Below, in pieces: positions 37,499 through 50,074 of a stretch of DNA of 64,000 nucleotides. The notes below the pieces were generated by a model that was not told where the DNA came from, searched no databases, and saw nothing but the letters and a program-made list of their open reading frames with translations. The stretch lies in assembly GCF_016863555.1 (NCBI RefSeq), contig NZ_BOPC01000051.1, positions 1 to 64,000 on the forward strand, in the 5' to 3' direction. The stretch's first letter is position 1, and every line of letters starts with the position of its first letter. The position numbers and the translations under genes were made by a program. This DNA comes from Micromonospora qiuiae (lineage in GTDB: Bacteria; Actinomycetota; Actinomycetes; Mycobacteriales; Micromonosporaceae).

Positions 37499-38038
37499 TC
37501 AGAGGCGCAACAGCATCCGGGTGTTGCCCAGGGTGTTCGGCTTGACCCGCTCCAGGTCGAGGAACTCGGCGACGCCCTCGTCGTACGAGCGCAGCAGTTG
37601 CTCGTAGACCTGATGCGGCACCGGGGCACCATCGATCTCGGTGAAGCCGAAGGAGCCGAAGAAACGGGTTTCGAAGGTCAGCACGAAAATCCGCGCCACG
37701 CCCAGCTCCCGCGCCGCCTCGATCAGCTCGGCGACGATCCGGTGCCCGATCCGCCGCCCCCGGCAGGCCGGGTCGACGGCGACGGTACGGATCTCGGCCA
37801 GGTCCTCCCACATCACGTGCAGCGCGCCGCAACCCACCACCGTGCCGTCGGCGACCCGGCTGGCCACCCGGAACTCCTGCACGTCCTCGTAGAGCGTCAC
37901 GGTCGCTTTGTTGAGCAACCGGCGGTCGTCGGTGTAGGTGTCGACCAGCCGCCGGATCGCCCGCACGTCCGTCGTCCGGGCACGCCGGATCACGAAGTCG
38001 TCGGGCAGGACCCCGTTGCGGGCCGCGTCGACGCTCAC
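37499..38038 (-). CDS. argA: Short ArgA-type amino-acid N-acetyltransferase
   Basis: A 179-residue GNAT enzyme. It reads closely like the short actinobacterial ArgA known from Mycobacterium tuberculosis (Rv2747), an N-acetylglutamate synthase starting arginine synthesis: FVIRRARTTDVRAIRRLVDT, VVGCGALHVMWEDLAEIRTV, FVLTFETRFFGSFGFTEIDG and DEGVAEFLDLERVKPNTLGN match its layout. The acetyl-CoA loop is DPACRGRRIGHRIV. The GTG start overlaps the DUF501 stop (GTGA), so the two are coupled. No other arginine gene is in the window. Identification rests on remembered similarity. Confidence 0.85.
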   Translation of the reverse strand: MSVDAARNGVLPDDFVIRRARTTDVRAIRRLVDTYTDDRRLLNKATVTLYEDVQEFRVASRVADGTVVGCGALHVMWEDLAEIRTVAVDPACRGRRIGHRIVAELIEAARELGVARIFVLTFETRFFGSFGFTEIDGAPVPHQVYEQLLRSYDEGVAEFLDLERVKPNTLGNTRMLLRL

Positions 38039-38592
38039 TCGGCCTCCGGCACGTCGACGCAGCGGCCCGCCGCCCACCAGGGCTCCACCAGTGCGAGGAC
38101 CTCGTCGCCGAACGGGTTCGCCCCCGGCCCGGCGGCGAGCGCGTGGCCGAGGTGGACGTGCAGGCACTTGACCCGTCCGGGCATGCCGCCCGCCGAGATG
38201 CCGGCGATCTCGGGCACCTCGGCGATCGCCTCCCGGCGGGTCAGGTAGTCCTCGTGCGCGGCGCGGTAGCGGGCGGCCAACTCCGGGTCGGCGGCCAGCC
38301 GGTCCGCCATCTCGCGCATCAACCCGGCCGACTCCAGCCGACTGCACGCCGCGGTGGCCCGGGGACAGGTCAGGTAGAACAGCGTCGGGAACGGAGTGCC
38401 GTCGGCCAGCCGAGGGGTCGTCTCCACCACGTCGGGCAGGCCGCACGGGCAGCGGTGGGCCACCGCACGGGTCCCCCGTGGCGGGCGTCCGAGCTGCGCG
38501 GCCACCGCGGCCAGGTCGGCGTCGCTGGCTGGTTCCCGCTTCGGTGGGGGTACGGAAGCCGCCGCCGGCTCCTGCGGTGGTACGACGGTCAC
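38035..38592 (-). CDS. DUF501 family protein
   Basis: A 185-residue soluble protein. The family part begins AVAAQLGRPPRGTRAVAHRC and has the cysteine-bearing segments CPCGLPDVVET and YLTCPRATAACSRLESAG, then ISAGGMPGRVKCLHVHLGHALAAGPGANPFGDEVL, the most conserved block, rich in Cys and His and possibly metal-binding. The function is unknown. It lies between ftsB and ppx as in most actinobacteria. The GTG at 38592 gives a 30-residue low-complexity start. It is coupled to argA. Confidence 0.88.
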   Translation of the reverse strand: MTVVPPQEPAAASVPPPKREPASDADLAAVAAQLGRPPRGTRAVAHRCPCGLPDVVETTPRLADGTPFPTLFYLTCPRATAACSRLESAGLMREMADRLAADPELAARYRAAHEDYLTRREAIAEVPEIAGISAGGMPGRVKCLHVHLGHALAAGPGANPFGDEVLALVEPWWAAGRCVDVPEAE

Positions 38593-38608
38593 GCTGCGAT
38601 GTCCTCGT

Positions 38609-39241
38609 TCACTTGTCGGTCTGGTTGGCGTCGGCGGCCCGCACGCTCGACCAGAGGGTGTCGTACCACGCGTCCGGCGGGGGCGGCGACGTCGGGTCGC
38701 CGGGCTCGACGGACTCCCGGGCGGCACCCGCCGGGTCCTCGAGCAGGATGACCATTTTTTCGCCGGGGCGGCGCATGAAGAACCGCTCCCGGGCCTTGGT
38801 CTCGATGTACGCCTCGTCCTGCCACTTCTCGGCCTTGATGGTCAGCTCGGCGATCAGCTTGCGCTGGGCCGCCTGCGCGGCCTCCATCCGCTCGATGTCG
38901 GCTTGCTGGTCGAGGTAGACCCGGACCGGATAGGTGTAGGCGAGCGCGAGCGCGATCAGCACCGCGAAGAGCACGGTGGCCCGCCCGGTGAGACCTCGGG
39001 AGGAGGATGCGGTGCGCCGGATGGCCCCACCGCCGGCCGTGGCACGCCGGGCAGCCGCGGGCCGTTTGGCGGAGCGTACCGCCTCGGCACCGCGGGCGGC
39101 CGAGGGCGTACGGCCGGCGGCGGCGCGCGACGTGGCACGGACCCCGCCGTCACGGACGGTGCCCCGACCCGCGCCGGGCCGGCCGGTGCGGCCCGGTCGA
39201 CGGACCGGGCGCGGACCACCCGGCGTACGGCGCTGCTGCAT
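38609..39241 (-). CDS. ftsB: FtsB/DivIC-like septum formation protein
   Basis: A 210-residue division protein. The first ~85 residues are Arg/Ala/Pro-rich and cytoplasmic; one membrane helix follows (ATVLFAVLIALALAYTYPV, about 88-106), then an outside coiled coil (DQQADIERMEAAQAAQRKLIAELTIKAEKW) and the FtsB/DivIC signature YIETKARERFFMRRPGEKMV. FtsB links FtsQ and FtsL in the divisome. The ATG at 39241 follows GGGAGG. It lies 29 bp after eno, the common arrangement, and the basic tail is longer than in Gram-negative FtsB. Confidence 0.9.
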   Translation of the reverse strand: MQQRRTPGGPRPVRRPGRTGRPGAGRGTVRDGGVRATSRAAAGRTPSAARGAEAVRSAKRPAAARRATAGGGAIRRTASSSRGLTGRATVLFAVLIALALAYTYPVRVYLDQQADIERMEAAQAAQRKLIAELTIKAEKWQDEAYIETKARERFFMRRPGEKMVILLEDPAGAARESVEPGDPTSPPPPDAWYDTLWSSVRAADANQTDK

Positions 39242-39270
39242 CACATCCCTCCCCCGAGGTCTCGCACTCG

Positions 39271-40554
39271 TCAGGCGGAACGGTAGCGCGGGAAGGCGCC
39301 CGCGCCGGCGTACCGCGCCGCGTCGGCCAGCTCCTCCTCGATGCGCAGGAGCTGGTTGTACTTCGCGACCCGGTCCGAGCGGGCCGGAGCGCCCGTCTTG
39401 ATCTGGCCGCAGCCGGTGGCCACCGCCAGGTCGGCGATGGTGGTGTCCTCGGTCTCGCCGGAGCGGTGGCTCATCATGCACTTGAAGCCGGCCCGGTGAG
39501 CCAGGTCGACCGCGTCCAGGGTCTCGGTCAGCGAGCCGATCTGGTTGACCTTGACCAGCACCGCGTTCGCCGTCTTCTCGGCGATGCCCCGGGCGATGCG
39601 CTGCGGGTTGGTGACGAACAGGTCGTCACCGACGATCTGGATCCGGTCGCCGATCGCGGCGGTCAGCGTCTGCCAACCGGTCCAGTCGTCCTCGGCCAGC
39701 GGGTCCTCGATCGACACGATCGGGTACGCGTCGGCGAGCTTGGTGTAGTACTCGCTCATCTCCTCGGCGGTCTTGGTGACCCCCTCGAAGGTGTAGCTGC
39801 CGTCGGCGAAGAACTCGGTGGCCGCCACGTCCAAGGCGAAGACGATGTCGGTGCCGAGCCGGTAGCCGGCCTTCTCCACCGCCTCGGCGATCAGGTCCAG
39901 CGCGGCGGCGTTGGTGGGCAGGTTCGGCGCGAAGCCGCCCTCGTCACCGAGCCCGGTCGACAGGTCCTTCTTCTTCAGCACCGACTTCAGCGCGTGGTAC
40001 ACCTCGGTGCCGGAACGCAACGCCTCCCGGAAACTGGGCGCGCCGATCGGCGCGATCATGAACTCCTGGATGTCGACGTTGCTGTCGGCGTGCGCCCCAC
40101 CGTTGAGGATGTTCATCATCGGCACCGGCAGCAGGTGGGCGTTCGGCCCACCCAGGTAGCGGAACAGGCTGAGGTCGGCGCTGCCGGCGGCGGCCTTGGC
40201 CACCGCCAACGAGACCCCGAGGATGGCGTTGGCGCCCAGCTCGGCCTTGTTGTCGGTGCCGTCGATGTCGAGCATCTTCTGATCGATGACCCGCTGCTCG
40301 CTGGCCTCGTAGCCGATCAGCTCGTCGACGATCCGGTCCTCGATGTTGGCGACCGCCTTCTCCACTCCCTTGCCCAGGTAGCGGCCCTTGTCACCGTCGC
40401 GCAGCTCGATCGCCTCGAAGGCGCCGGTGGAGGCGCCGGAGGGCACCGCCGCCCGGGAGATCGTGCCGTCGTCGAGCCCGACCTCGACCTCGACCGTCGG
40501 GTTGCCCCGCGAGTCCAGGATCTCCCGGGCCTCGATTACCTCGATGGTTGCCAC
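39271..40554 (-). CDS. eno: Enolase
   Basis: Enolase interconverts 2-phosphoglycerate and phosphoenolpyruvate. The 427-residue protein has VIEAREILDSRGNPTVEVEV, the loop PSGASTGAFEAIELRDGD, the metal ligands in DVAATEF, SIEDPLAEDDW and QIVGDDLFVTN, the catalytic lysine in NAVLVKVNQIGSL and the signature MSHRSGETEDT. Length and motifs are normal. The GTG at 40554 follows GAGGAG. It heads the eno-ftsB-DUF501-argA-ppx transcription unit and makes the substrate of Ppc (53129). Confidence 0.98.
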   Translation of the reverse strand: MATIEVIEAREILDSRGNPTVEVEVGLDDGTISRAAVPSGASTGAFEAIELRDGDKGRYLGKGVEKAVANIEDRIVDELIGYEASEQRVIDQKMLDIDGTDNKAELGANAILGVSLAVAKAAAGSADLSLFRYLGGPNAHLLPVPMMNILNGGAHADSNVDIQEFMIAPIGAPSFREALRSGTEVYHALKSVLKKKDLSTGLGDEGGFAPNLPTNAAALDLIAEAVEKAGYRLGTDIVFALDVAATEFFADGSYTFEGVTKTAEEMSEYYTKLADAYPIVSIEDPLAEDDWTGWQTLTAAIGDRIQIVGDDLFVTNPQRIARGIAEKTANAVLVKVNQIGSLTETLDAVDLAHRAGFKCMMSHRSGETEDTTIADLAVATGCGQIKTGAPARSDRVAKYNQLLRIEEELADAARYAGAGAFPRYRSA

Positions 40555-40775
40555 TGAGTCGCTCCTCGTTCGTGTGCTCTCGTCCGATCTGGGCCGCGAC
40601 GGTGCGGCTGAGGCAGGTGTTGAACGCAGCGTATCGGTCCCCGCCCGTCGGCACCGCGACCGGGCGGACTGTGGCCCACGGTCCGGCTGCCGACAGGTCG
40701 GACATTCCCGGATTCTCGTGCCTCAACCGGCAACCGGTTTGCACGAGTGGGATCCGATCGACCAGTCTGGTCGCC

Positions 40776-41468
40776 ATGCCCGCCGCCTCGACCACTCTTC
40801 GTACGCTCGCCGTGTCGGCCGCCATGTTGCTCACCGTCACCGGCTGTCAGGCCCTCGACGACGCCGGACGGGCGATGGGCCGGGCCGACATCGTCAACGA
40901 CCTGGCCACCCGAATGGACCGGGCGTTGGAGTCGACCTACTCGGCGGAGTACCAACTCCCCGGCGGGAAGACCGCGACGATCAGCCAGGCGCAGGACCCG
41001 GCCCGGTCCTCGTACGAGTGGCCGGGCGGAAAGCTCACCGTCACCGCGGAGGCGACCACCCGCTGCGGCATCAAGGGCGAGCGGACGACCTGCGTCCTCG
41101 AGGCACCCCCCGCCCCGAACGCCAAGCCCTCCGTCGTGGTCTTCTCCGCAGCCGAGCGGGAAGGGCTGATCACCCCGCCGATGGTGATGGGGTTGCTGAC
41201 CGCCGCAGCGCTGGATTCGGCCGCGGTGATCACCCAGAGCGACACCACGGTCGCCGGGCTCCACGCCACCTGCGTCGACATCCGCCAGAACGCCGACGCC
41301 TTCGCTGCCTGCGTGACCGGGGAGGGAGCGCTGGGCAGCTTCACCGGTCAGATCGACGGCGAGCCGGTGGAGCTGGCGCTGAGCCGCTACCACGAGCAGG
41401 TCGACGGGTCGGCCTTCGACCTGCCGCCCGGCGCCGACGTCGTGGACCGCCGCCCCGCCACCTCCTGA
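40776..41468 (+). CDS. Secreted lipoprotein, unknown function
   Basis: A 230-residue exported protein. The signal peptide ends in a lipobox, LLTVTGCQAL (cysteine near residue 24), so it should be lipid-anchored outside the membrane. The mature part has two further cysteine pairs (TTRCGIKGERTTCVLEAPP and ATCVDIRQNADAFAACV), suggesting disulfides. No domain is recognised. The ATG at 40776 gives the best signal peptide. It is divergent from eno and convergent with the DUF885 gene, with only 14 bases between stops. Confidence 0.82.
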   Translation: MPAASTTLRTLAVSAAMLLTVTGCQALDDAGRAMGRADIVNDLATRMDRALESTYSAEYQLPGGKTATISQAQDPARSSYEWPGGKLTVTAEATTRCGIKGERTTCVLEAPPAPNAKPSVVVFSAAEREGLITPPMVMGLLTAAALDSAAVITQSDTTVAGLHATCVDIRQNADAFAACVTGEGALGSFTGQIDGEPVELALSRYHEQVDGSAFDLPPGADVVDRRPATS

Positions 41469-41482
41469 CCGGCCGGCGCCGC

Positions 41483-43099
41483 TCACCGCTCGAGCAGCGT
41501 GCGCAGGTGGCGCGGGGGTGGGCAGTCGTGGGCCAACATCTGGTCGTGCCAGTCCCGGAGCGGCACGTCGTGCGGGCGGGCCGCGGCGATCTCGGCGACC
41601 TCGTGGTAGCCGACGAAATACGTCGACAGCTGGGTGGAGGTGAGCAGGGCCCGCCGCCACTTGCCGGCGGCCTCGCCCTCCTCCTGGAAACCCCGGCCGG
41701 TGAGCAGCGCCATCGCCTCCACCTCCGGCAACTGCTCGGCGTGCACCAACTGGTCGAGCAACGCGTTGAGGGTCATCCGCAGCTGCATCTTCAGTTGCTG
41801 CAACCGCACCGGCAGGCCGCCGAAGCCGTACCGGGTCATCAGCTCCTCGGCGTAGACCGCCCATCCCTCGATGAACGGGCCGGATCGGGTCAGTGCCCGG
41901 ACCCGGGTGGAGCCCAGGTAGCGCCGGGCGTGGGCGAGTTGGAGGAAGTGGCCGGGCATCGCCTCGTGCACGGTCAGGTTGCGGACCATGTGGTCGTTGT
42001 ATTCGCGATAGAACGAGTCCACCCGCTGCGCCGGCCAGTCGGCCGGGGTGGGCGCGATGCAGTAGAACGTGGGCACGTCGGCGGTCTCCAACGCGCCGGG
42101 CGCGTCGCAGTAGGCCACCGCCACACCACGGGCGAACTCCGGCATCACCTGGATCACGCACGGGTCGTCCGGCACGGTGACCAGGTCATGCGCCCGGACG
42201 AAGTCACTCGCCTCATCGAGGGTGACCGAGGCGAGATCGACGATCGTGTGGTCGTCCGGGCGCTCGGCGGCGAGCAGGTCCAGCGCCCGGCGTACCGTCT
42301 CGTCGTCGGCCGGGCCGCCGACCAGCTCGACCGCCGCCTCGCGGATCTCCTCGGTGACCCGCTCGAGGTTCGCCCAGGCCCGGCGTTGGATCTCGGCGGC
42401 GCTCAGCTCGGTGTCGAGCGCGTACCACAGCCGGGCCTCCCAGCGTCGCCGGCCCAGCCGCGGGTCGCGATCCTCGGGGCCGGCGGCCAGGCCGATACGC
42501 AGCCAGGCGACGAACTCCTCCAGCGCCGCGATCGCCCGGGTGGCCGCCGGTTCGACCCGGGCGAGCAACGCGGGCGCCTGGGCGAGCAGCGCCGGCACCT
42601 CGTCGCGGATCAGCGCTGCCGTCCCGGTGAACTGCCCGATCGCGGTCTCGGCGTGGACCCGAGGCATGTCGCGCAACGCCGCGCGCGCGGTGGCCAGCGC
42701 GTCCGGTACGGCGTCGAGCCGGCCGGCGAGGGCGGCCAACCGTTCCTCGACCGGCGCGTACGGACGGGCGACGAGAGCATGCAGCAGCGGCCCGGGATTG
42801 TGCACCAGCGGGTCCCACTCGTGCGCCCGGATCTCGGTCAGCTCGAACAGGTGCCGGTCGACCAGGGTGGCGAGCAGCGCGTGGTCCACCCGCTCGTCGA
42901 TCTCCAGCGAATCCGGGTCGATCTCGCACAGCGCGCTCGCGGCGTCCACCAGCATCGCCCGGTCACTGCCCAGCGCATCGGCCGAGAAATCCGGCAACCG
43001 GTCGTCGAGCCGGTGGTCCCCCACCGAGGTGGCCACCCCCGGCCGGCTGGCCAGCAGCGCCTCGACGATCCGCTCCCCCAGCACCCCAAACCGCTCCAC
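41483..43099 (-). CDS. DUF885 zinc-peptidase-like protein
   Basis: A 538-residue protein of the DUF885 group, an M32-like helical metallopeptidase fold. The zinc motif is visible as NLTVHEAMPGHFLQLAHARR (HExxxxH near residue 386), with FIEGWAVYAEELMTRYG supplying the third ligand glutamate about 40 residues later. YFVGYHEVAEI is another family segment. It has no signal peptide, so it is presumably cytoplasmic; substrate unknown. It follows mazG by about 105 bp with a hairpin between. Length is typical. Confidence 0.88.
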   Translation of the reverse strand: MERFGVLGERIVEALLASRPGVATSVGDHRLDDRLPDFSADALGSDRAMLVDAASALCEIDPDSLEIDERVDHALLATLVDRHLFELTEIRAHEWDPLVHNPGPLLHALVARPYAPVEERLAALAGRLDAVPDALATARAALRDMPRVHAETAIGQFTGTAALIRDEVPALLAQAPALLARVEPAATRAIAALEEFVAWLRIGLAAGPEDRDPRLGRRRWEARLWYALDTELSAAEIQRRAWANLERVTEEIREAAVELVGGPADDETVRRALDLLAAERPDDHTIVDLASVTLDEASDFVRAHDLVTVPDDPCVIQVMPEFARGVAVAYCDAPGALETADVPTFYCIAPTPADWPAQRVDSFYREYNDHMVRNLTVHEAMPGHFLQLAHARRYLGSTRVRALTRSGPFIEGWAVYAEELMTRYGFGGLPVRLQQLKMQLRMTLNALLDQLVHAEQLPEVEAMALLTGRGFQEEGEAAGKWRRALLTSTQLSTYFVGYHEVAEIAAARPHDVPLRDWHDQMLAHDCPPPRHLRTLLER

Positions 43100-43160
43100 C
43101 CCCCGACCCTAACCACTCAGCGCCTCCGCGCCTCCCCGCTGATCCCCCGGCGATCAAGAA

Positions 43161-43196
43161 GTTCGCGTCTTCGCCGGGGCGATTTCCGACGCGAAC
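43161..43196 (-). terminator. Hairpin after mazG
   Basis: GTTCGCGTC (43161-43169) is an exact inverted match to 43188-43196, extended imperfectly outwards (GATCAAGAA / TTCTAATC), 8 bases past the mazG stop at 43204. Confidence 0.6.
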
Positions 43197-43203
43197 CTTC
43201 TAA

Positions 43204-44187
43204 TCAGCTGGTCGAGGTGGGTGAGGGTTCGGTGGCGCGGATGGTTTCCGCGTAGCGCAGGGTGGTGCGGCGGAGGGCGGACTCGGGGTCCAGGCCGGAG
43301 GCGCGGGCCTGGGCGACTGCGGCCAGCAGGTTGGCGCCGAGGGCGCTTTCGGGGTCGGGCTGGGCCTCCGGCGACGGGAGCGGCACGGTGAGCTTGGCCC
43401 GGGCGGAACGCTCCAGGATCTTGGCTGCCAGGGCGAGCGCGGGCTGGCTCAGCGCGATGCCGTCGAGCACCGAGCCACGGGGTTTCTCGGCCTGCTTGAT
43501 CCGCTCCCAGTTGGCGGTGATCTCCTCCAGGCTGCCCGCCTCGACACCGGCGAAGACGTGCGGGTTACGCCGGATCATCTTGTCCACCAGCCCGCCGGCG
43601 ACGTCGTCCACCGTCCACCGCTCGCCCTCGGGCAACTCCTCGGCCAGCCGGGCGTGCAGGACCACCTGGAGCAGCACGTCACCCAGCTCCTCACGCAGGG
43701 CGTTGGTGTCCCCGGCGCTGATCGCGTCGTACGCCTCGTAGCACTCCTCGAGCAGGAAGCCGGCCAGACTTCGATGGGTCTGGACCCGTTTCCACGGGTC
43801 ACCGCCGGGCGAGAGCAACTGGTCCAGCACGGCCACCGCGTCGAGCAACCGGGCACCCGGCGGATCCCACGAGCCGTACATCAGCTCCAGTTCCGCCCGG
43901 CCCGGCTCACGGGCCAGCCGCAGGCCCAACTCCCGGGCCAGCGTCTCGTCCCCGGCCGGGCCGGCCAGCCAGACCACCGTGCCGTGCGCCGCCGCCGCAT
44001 CCAACAACGCGGTCACCGCCGGGCCGTCGAGCACCCGCACCTCGCCGCCCGCCGCCCGGATCGCCGTGGTCAGCTCGCTCTCCGTCGCGGTCAGCACCGG
44101 TGCGGCGCGTACGACGTCCCAAGCGGCCGCCGTCAGCAGACCGGCCGGCAGCCGGGGCGAGGTGACCAGCAGGACGATCCGCGGCAT
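43204..44187 (-). CDS. mazG: MazG-like nucleoside triphosphate pyrophosphohydrolase
   Basis: MazG hydrolyses (d)NTPs, including damaged ones, to monophosphate and pyrophosphate. The 327-residue protein has the single MazG catalytic region FLLEECYEAYDAI...LREELGDVLLQVVLHARL (about residues 144-185), with the EExxE and ExxD metal residues, and IRRNPHVFAG and ANWERIKQAEK behind it. The N-terminal ~120 residues are a diverged methylase-like region seen in mycobacterial MazG. The ATG at 44187 overlaps closely with the lipoprotein gene end (2 bp gap), so the two are one unit. Confidence 0.93.
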   Translation of the reverse strand: MPRIVLLVTSPRLPAGLLTAAAWDVVRAAPVLTATESELTTAIRAAGGEVRVLDGPAVTALLDAAAAHGTVVWLAGPAGDETLARELGLRLAREPGRAELELMYGSWDPPGARLLDAVAVLDQLLSPGGDPWKRVQTHRSLAGFLLEECYEAYDAISAGDTNALREELGDVLLQVVLHARLAEELPEGERWTVDDVAGGLVDKMIRRNPHVFAGVEAGSLEEITANWERIKQAEKPRGSVLDGIALSQPALALAAKILERSARAKLTVPLPSPEAQPDPESALGANLLAAVAQARASGLDPESALRRTTLRYAETIRATEPSPTSTS

Positions 44188-44189
44188 GC

Positions 44190-44948
44190 TCAGCCGTCGG
44201 TCGGGCCGGCCGCCGGCTGCGGCTTCGGGGTGGAAATGTCGGAGACCGCGCCGGAGGTCGGCTCGCCCAGCGGCACGCCCACCGCGACGATCGGCGTCTC
44301 CCCGCTGAAGCTCAACACCGGGAAAACCAACGGACGGTACCGGGGGTTGACCGTCACGTCGTACGCCTCGACCGCCTCGGCCAGCGAGTTGCGGTTGGCC
44401 AGCGCGAAGCGGAGCTGCTCGCCGTCGAGCTGAGTGGCGGCCTGCTCCACGGTCACCTCGGCCGGCACGGCACCGGCCCGCTTGCCCGCGGCCACCAGGT
44501 CGGCCAACTCCTGCTCGCTGGGGGCCACCGGAGCCCCGACCGGAATGCCGGACAGGCAGGCGTACAACTCGGCGGTCCGGCGCACGTACTCGGTCTCGGG
44601 ATTCAGGCCGGCCCCCTGGGCGATCTGAACCGGATCGACCTCCCGCTGCGGGCGGTAGCCCTCGGCGGCGGAGACCCGGTCACAGACCTCGCCGAGCAGC
44701 AGGACGCTCACCACCTCGCTGCGCCCGGGCAACCGGGGCTCCGGACCGGCCGGCATCTCGGCCGGGCCGGCCGTCTCGGTCGGCACCGCGTTCTTCGCCC
44801 GCGCGTCGTCGATGACCTCGGTGACCGCGTCCTCAGTGATCCGGTGGTCACCGACGTACGCGGCGACACCGGGCTCGGAACGGCAACCGGAGAGGGCGAC
44901 CAGGCCGACCGCCACGCTGGCGACGGCGAACAGACGGCGAGCACGCAT
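44190..44948 (-). CDS. SurA-N-like lipoprotein
   Basis: A 252-residue exported protein. The signal peptide ends in the lipobox ALSGCRSEP (cysteine near residue 22). The mature part has the SurA N-terminal chaperone pattern: AAYVGDHRITEDAVTEVID, then helical sections (LNPETEYVRRTAELYACL, PSEQELADLVAAGKRAG). No peptidyl-prolyl isomerase domain is seen, so a chaperone-like or holdase role is inferred. ATG at 44948 is favoured by GAGAG upstream; a GTG at 44957 is also in frame. It lies between mfd and mazG, a conserved actinobacterial order. Confidence 0.85.
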   Translation of the reverse strand: MRARRLFAVASVAVGLVALSGCRSEPGVAAYVGDHRITEDAVTEVIDDARAKNAVPTETAGPAEMPAGPEPRLPGRSEVVSVLLLGEVCDRVSAAEGYRPQREVDPVQIAQGAGLNPETEYVRRTAELYACLSGIPVGAPVAPSEQELADLVAAGKRAGAVPAEVTVEQAATQLDGEQLRFALANRNSLAEAVEAYDVTVNPRYRPLVFPVLSFSGETPIVAVGVPLGEPTSGAVSDISTPKPQPAAGPTDG

Positions 44949-45053
44949 GCCCGTCACTCTCTCATGCCCACCGTTCGGCTCAGGTCGGGGGTTCCGCCGG
45001 AGCCCTGTCGTGGATGCGATCCGACCGTGCCTTGGCGGCGGTCGGCCGGTTGG

Positions 45054-48716
<3,663 letters not shown>

Positions 48717-48877
48717 GATCACTTCCGAGGCGGAGACACGACGATCACCCCGCGTCCGGCCGGACGGGGGGTCATACCGGTCGACACTATCTCTCCGCCG
48801 GGAAATTCTGGGACGCCGGCCAGAGAGAACTGGTGAGGGTGTCGGTCCTGTCGAGCTGACCGCACAAACGGGTCAGC

Positions 48878-49000
48878 GCGGCAACGCCCGGGGCGGCCGC
48901 GGCCGGGGCGGCAACGCCCGGGGGCGGCAACGCCCGGGGCGGCAACGCCCGGGGCGGCAACGCCCGGGGCGGCCGCGGCCGGGGCGGCAGCGGCCGAGGG
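48878..49000. repeat. 15-bp GC-rich tandem array upstream of mfd
   Basis: At least five copies of GGCAACGCCCGGGG at 48881, 48911, 48927, 48942 and 48957 (spacing 15-16 bp, with one wider gap), mixed with GGCCGCGGCCGGGGC variants. It occupies the 423-bp divergent spacer between mfd and the cyclase-family gene; both promoters must lie around it. Confidence 0.85.
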
Positions 49001-49139
49001 CGGCACCAACGCGGCAGCGCCCGCGAAGACACCGGCGCGGCGCGGGCCGGGGGTGGCCGTCCGACGACGTACCGACGCGGGCGGGTCCGCGTGGATCGGA
49101 CCTTGACGCCGGTTTGCGGCTGTGGTCGGCTGCCGAACC

Positions 49140-50063
49140 ATGAGCGGGGAGTTTCGGGCACAGTTCGACGCAGAGGTCGTTTTCGCCAACGGCGGCGGCC
49201 TCAGTACCGCAGAATTTCGGCTGGACATACCCGGCGACGCGATCTCCGACGCCGACCTGGCGGCGCTCTTCGTCCGACACCTCGGCCTGCTGATGGTGGC
49301 CGAGGTACGGATCACGAACAAGACGATCATCGAGGAACCGCACAAGGGTGGGCGTGCCGTCGCCGCCTCCGCTGCTACGGCGAGCGGTACCGCCGGTCGG
49401 CGACTGATCGAGTTGAGCCATGTGATCAGTGACGGGGTGATCACCCTGCCCGGCTGGCCGGCACCCCGGATCACCGACTGGCTGACCCGCGAGGCGTCCC
49501 GGCAGCGCTACGCCCCGGGCACGGAGTTCCACGTGGCGCGGATCGACATGATCGCCAACACCGGCACCTACCTCGACACACCCGCGCACCGGTACGCCGA
49601 CGGCGCCGACCTGGCCGACACCGCGCTGGACCGCCTCGCTGACCTGCCCGGCATCGTGGTACGGCTGCCCGCCGGGACCCGCGCCGTGGACCCTCTGCTG
49701 CTGGCCCCGTACGACGTGGCCGGGCGGGCGGTGTTGCTGCACACCGGCTGGGATATCCACTTCGGCACCGAGCGGTACGGCGCGCCGGAGGCGCCCTACC
49801 TGACCGGTGACGGCGCACAGGCCCTCGTGGGCGCAGGCGCCGCCCTGGTCGGCATCGACTCGATCAACATCGACGACATGAGCCCGGCTGCCGGGGGCGA
49901 GCGCCCTGCGCACAGCGCCCTGCTGGCCGCCGGCATCCCGATCGTGGAGCACCTCACCGGGCTGGCCGCGCTGCCGCCGGATGGCTTCCGCTTCACCGCC
50001 GCCCCGCCCAGGGTCGCCGGCATGGGCACCTTCCCAGTCCGTGCCTTCGCCACCATCGACTGA
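49140..50063 (+). CDS. Cyclase/kynurenine-formamidase family protein with altered metal site
   Basis: A 307-residue protein. The C-terminal ~215 residues belong to the cyclase/KynB fold (LIELSHVISDGVITLPGWPAP, LLHTGWDIHFG, AGAALVGIDSINIDD, GIPIVEHLTGLAALP). The zinc motif, HTGTHxDxPxH in kynurenine formamidases, reads NTGTYLDTPAHRYADG near residue 141, so two ligand histidines are replaced while the aspartate and later histidine remain. Enzymatic function is therefore doubtful or uses another metal arrangement. An N-terminal ~85-residue region (AQFDAEVVFANGGGLSTAEF) is extra. The ATG at 49140 has no strong ribosome site. It precedes the membrane gene by 11 bp. Confidence 0.82.
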   Translation: MSGEFRAQFDAEVVFANGGGLSTAEFRLDIPGDAISDADLAALFVRHLGLLMVAEVRITNKTIIEEPHKGGRAVAASAATASGTAGRRLIELSHVISDGVITLPGWPAPRITDWLTREASRQRYAPGTEFHVARIDMIANTGTYLDTPAHRYADGADLADTALDRLADLPGIVVRLPAGTRAVDPLLLAPYDVAGRAVLLHTGWDIHFGTERYGAPEAPYLTGDGAQALVGAGAALVGIDSINIDDMSPAAGGERPAHSALLAAGIPIVEHLTGLAALPPDGFRFTAAPPRVAGMGTFPVRAFATID

Positions 50064-50074
50064 GAGCGAGACAA

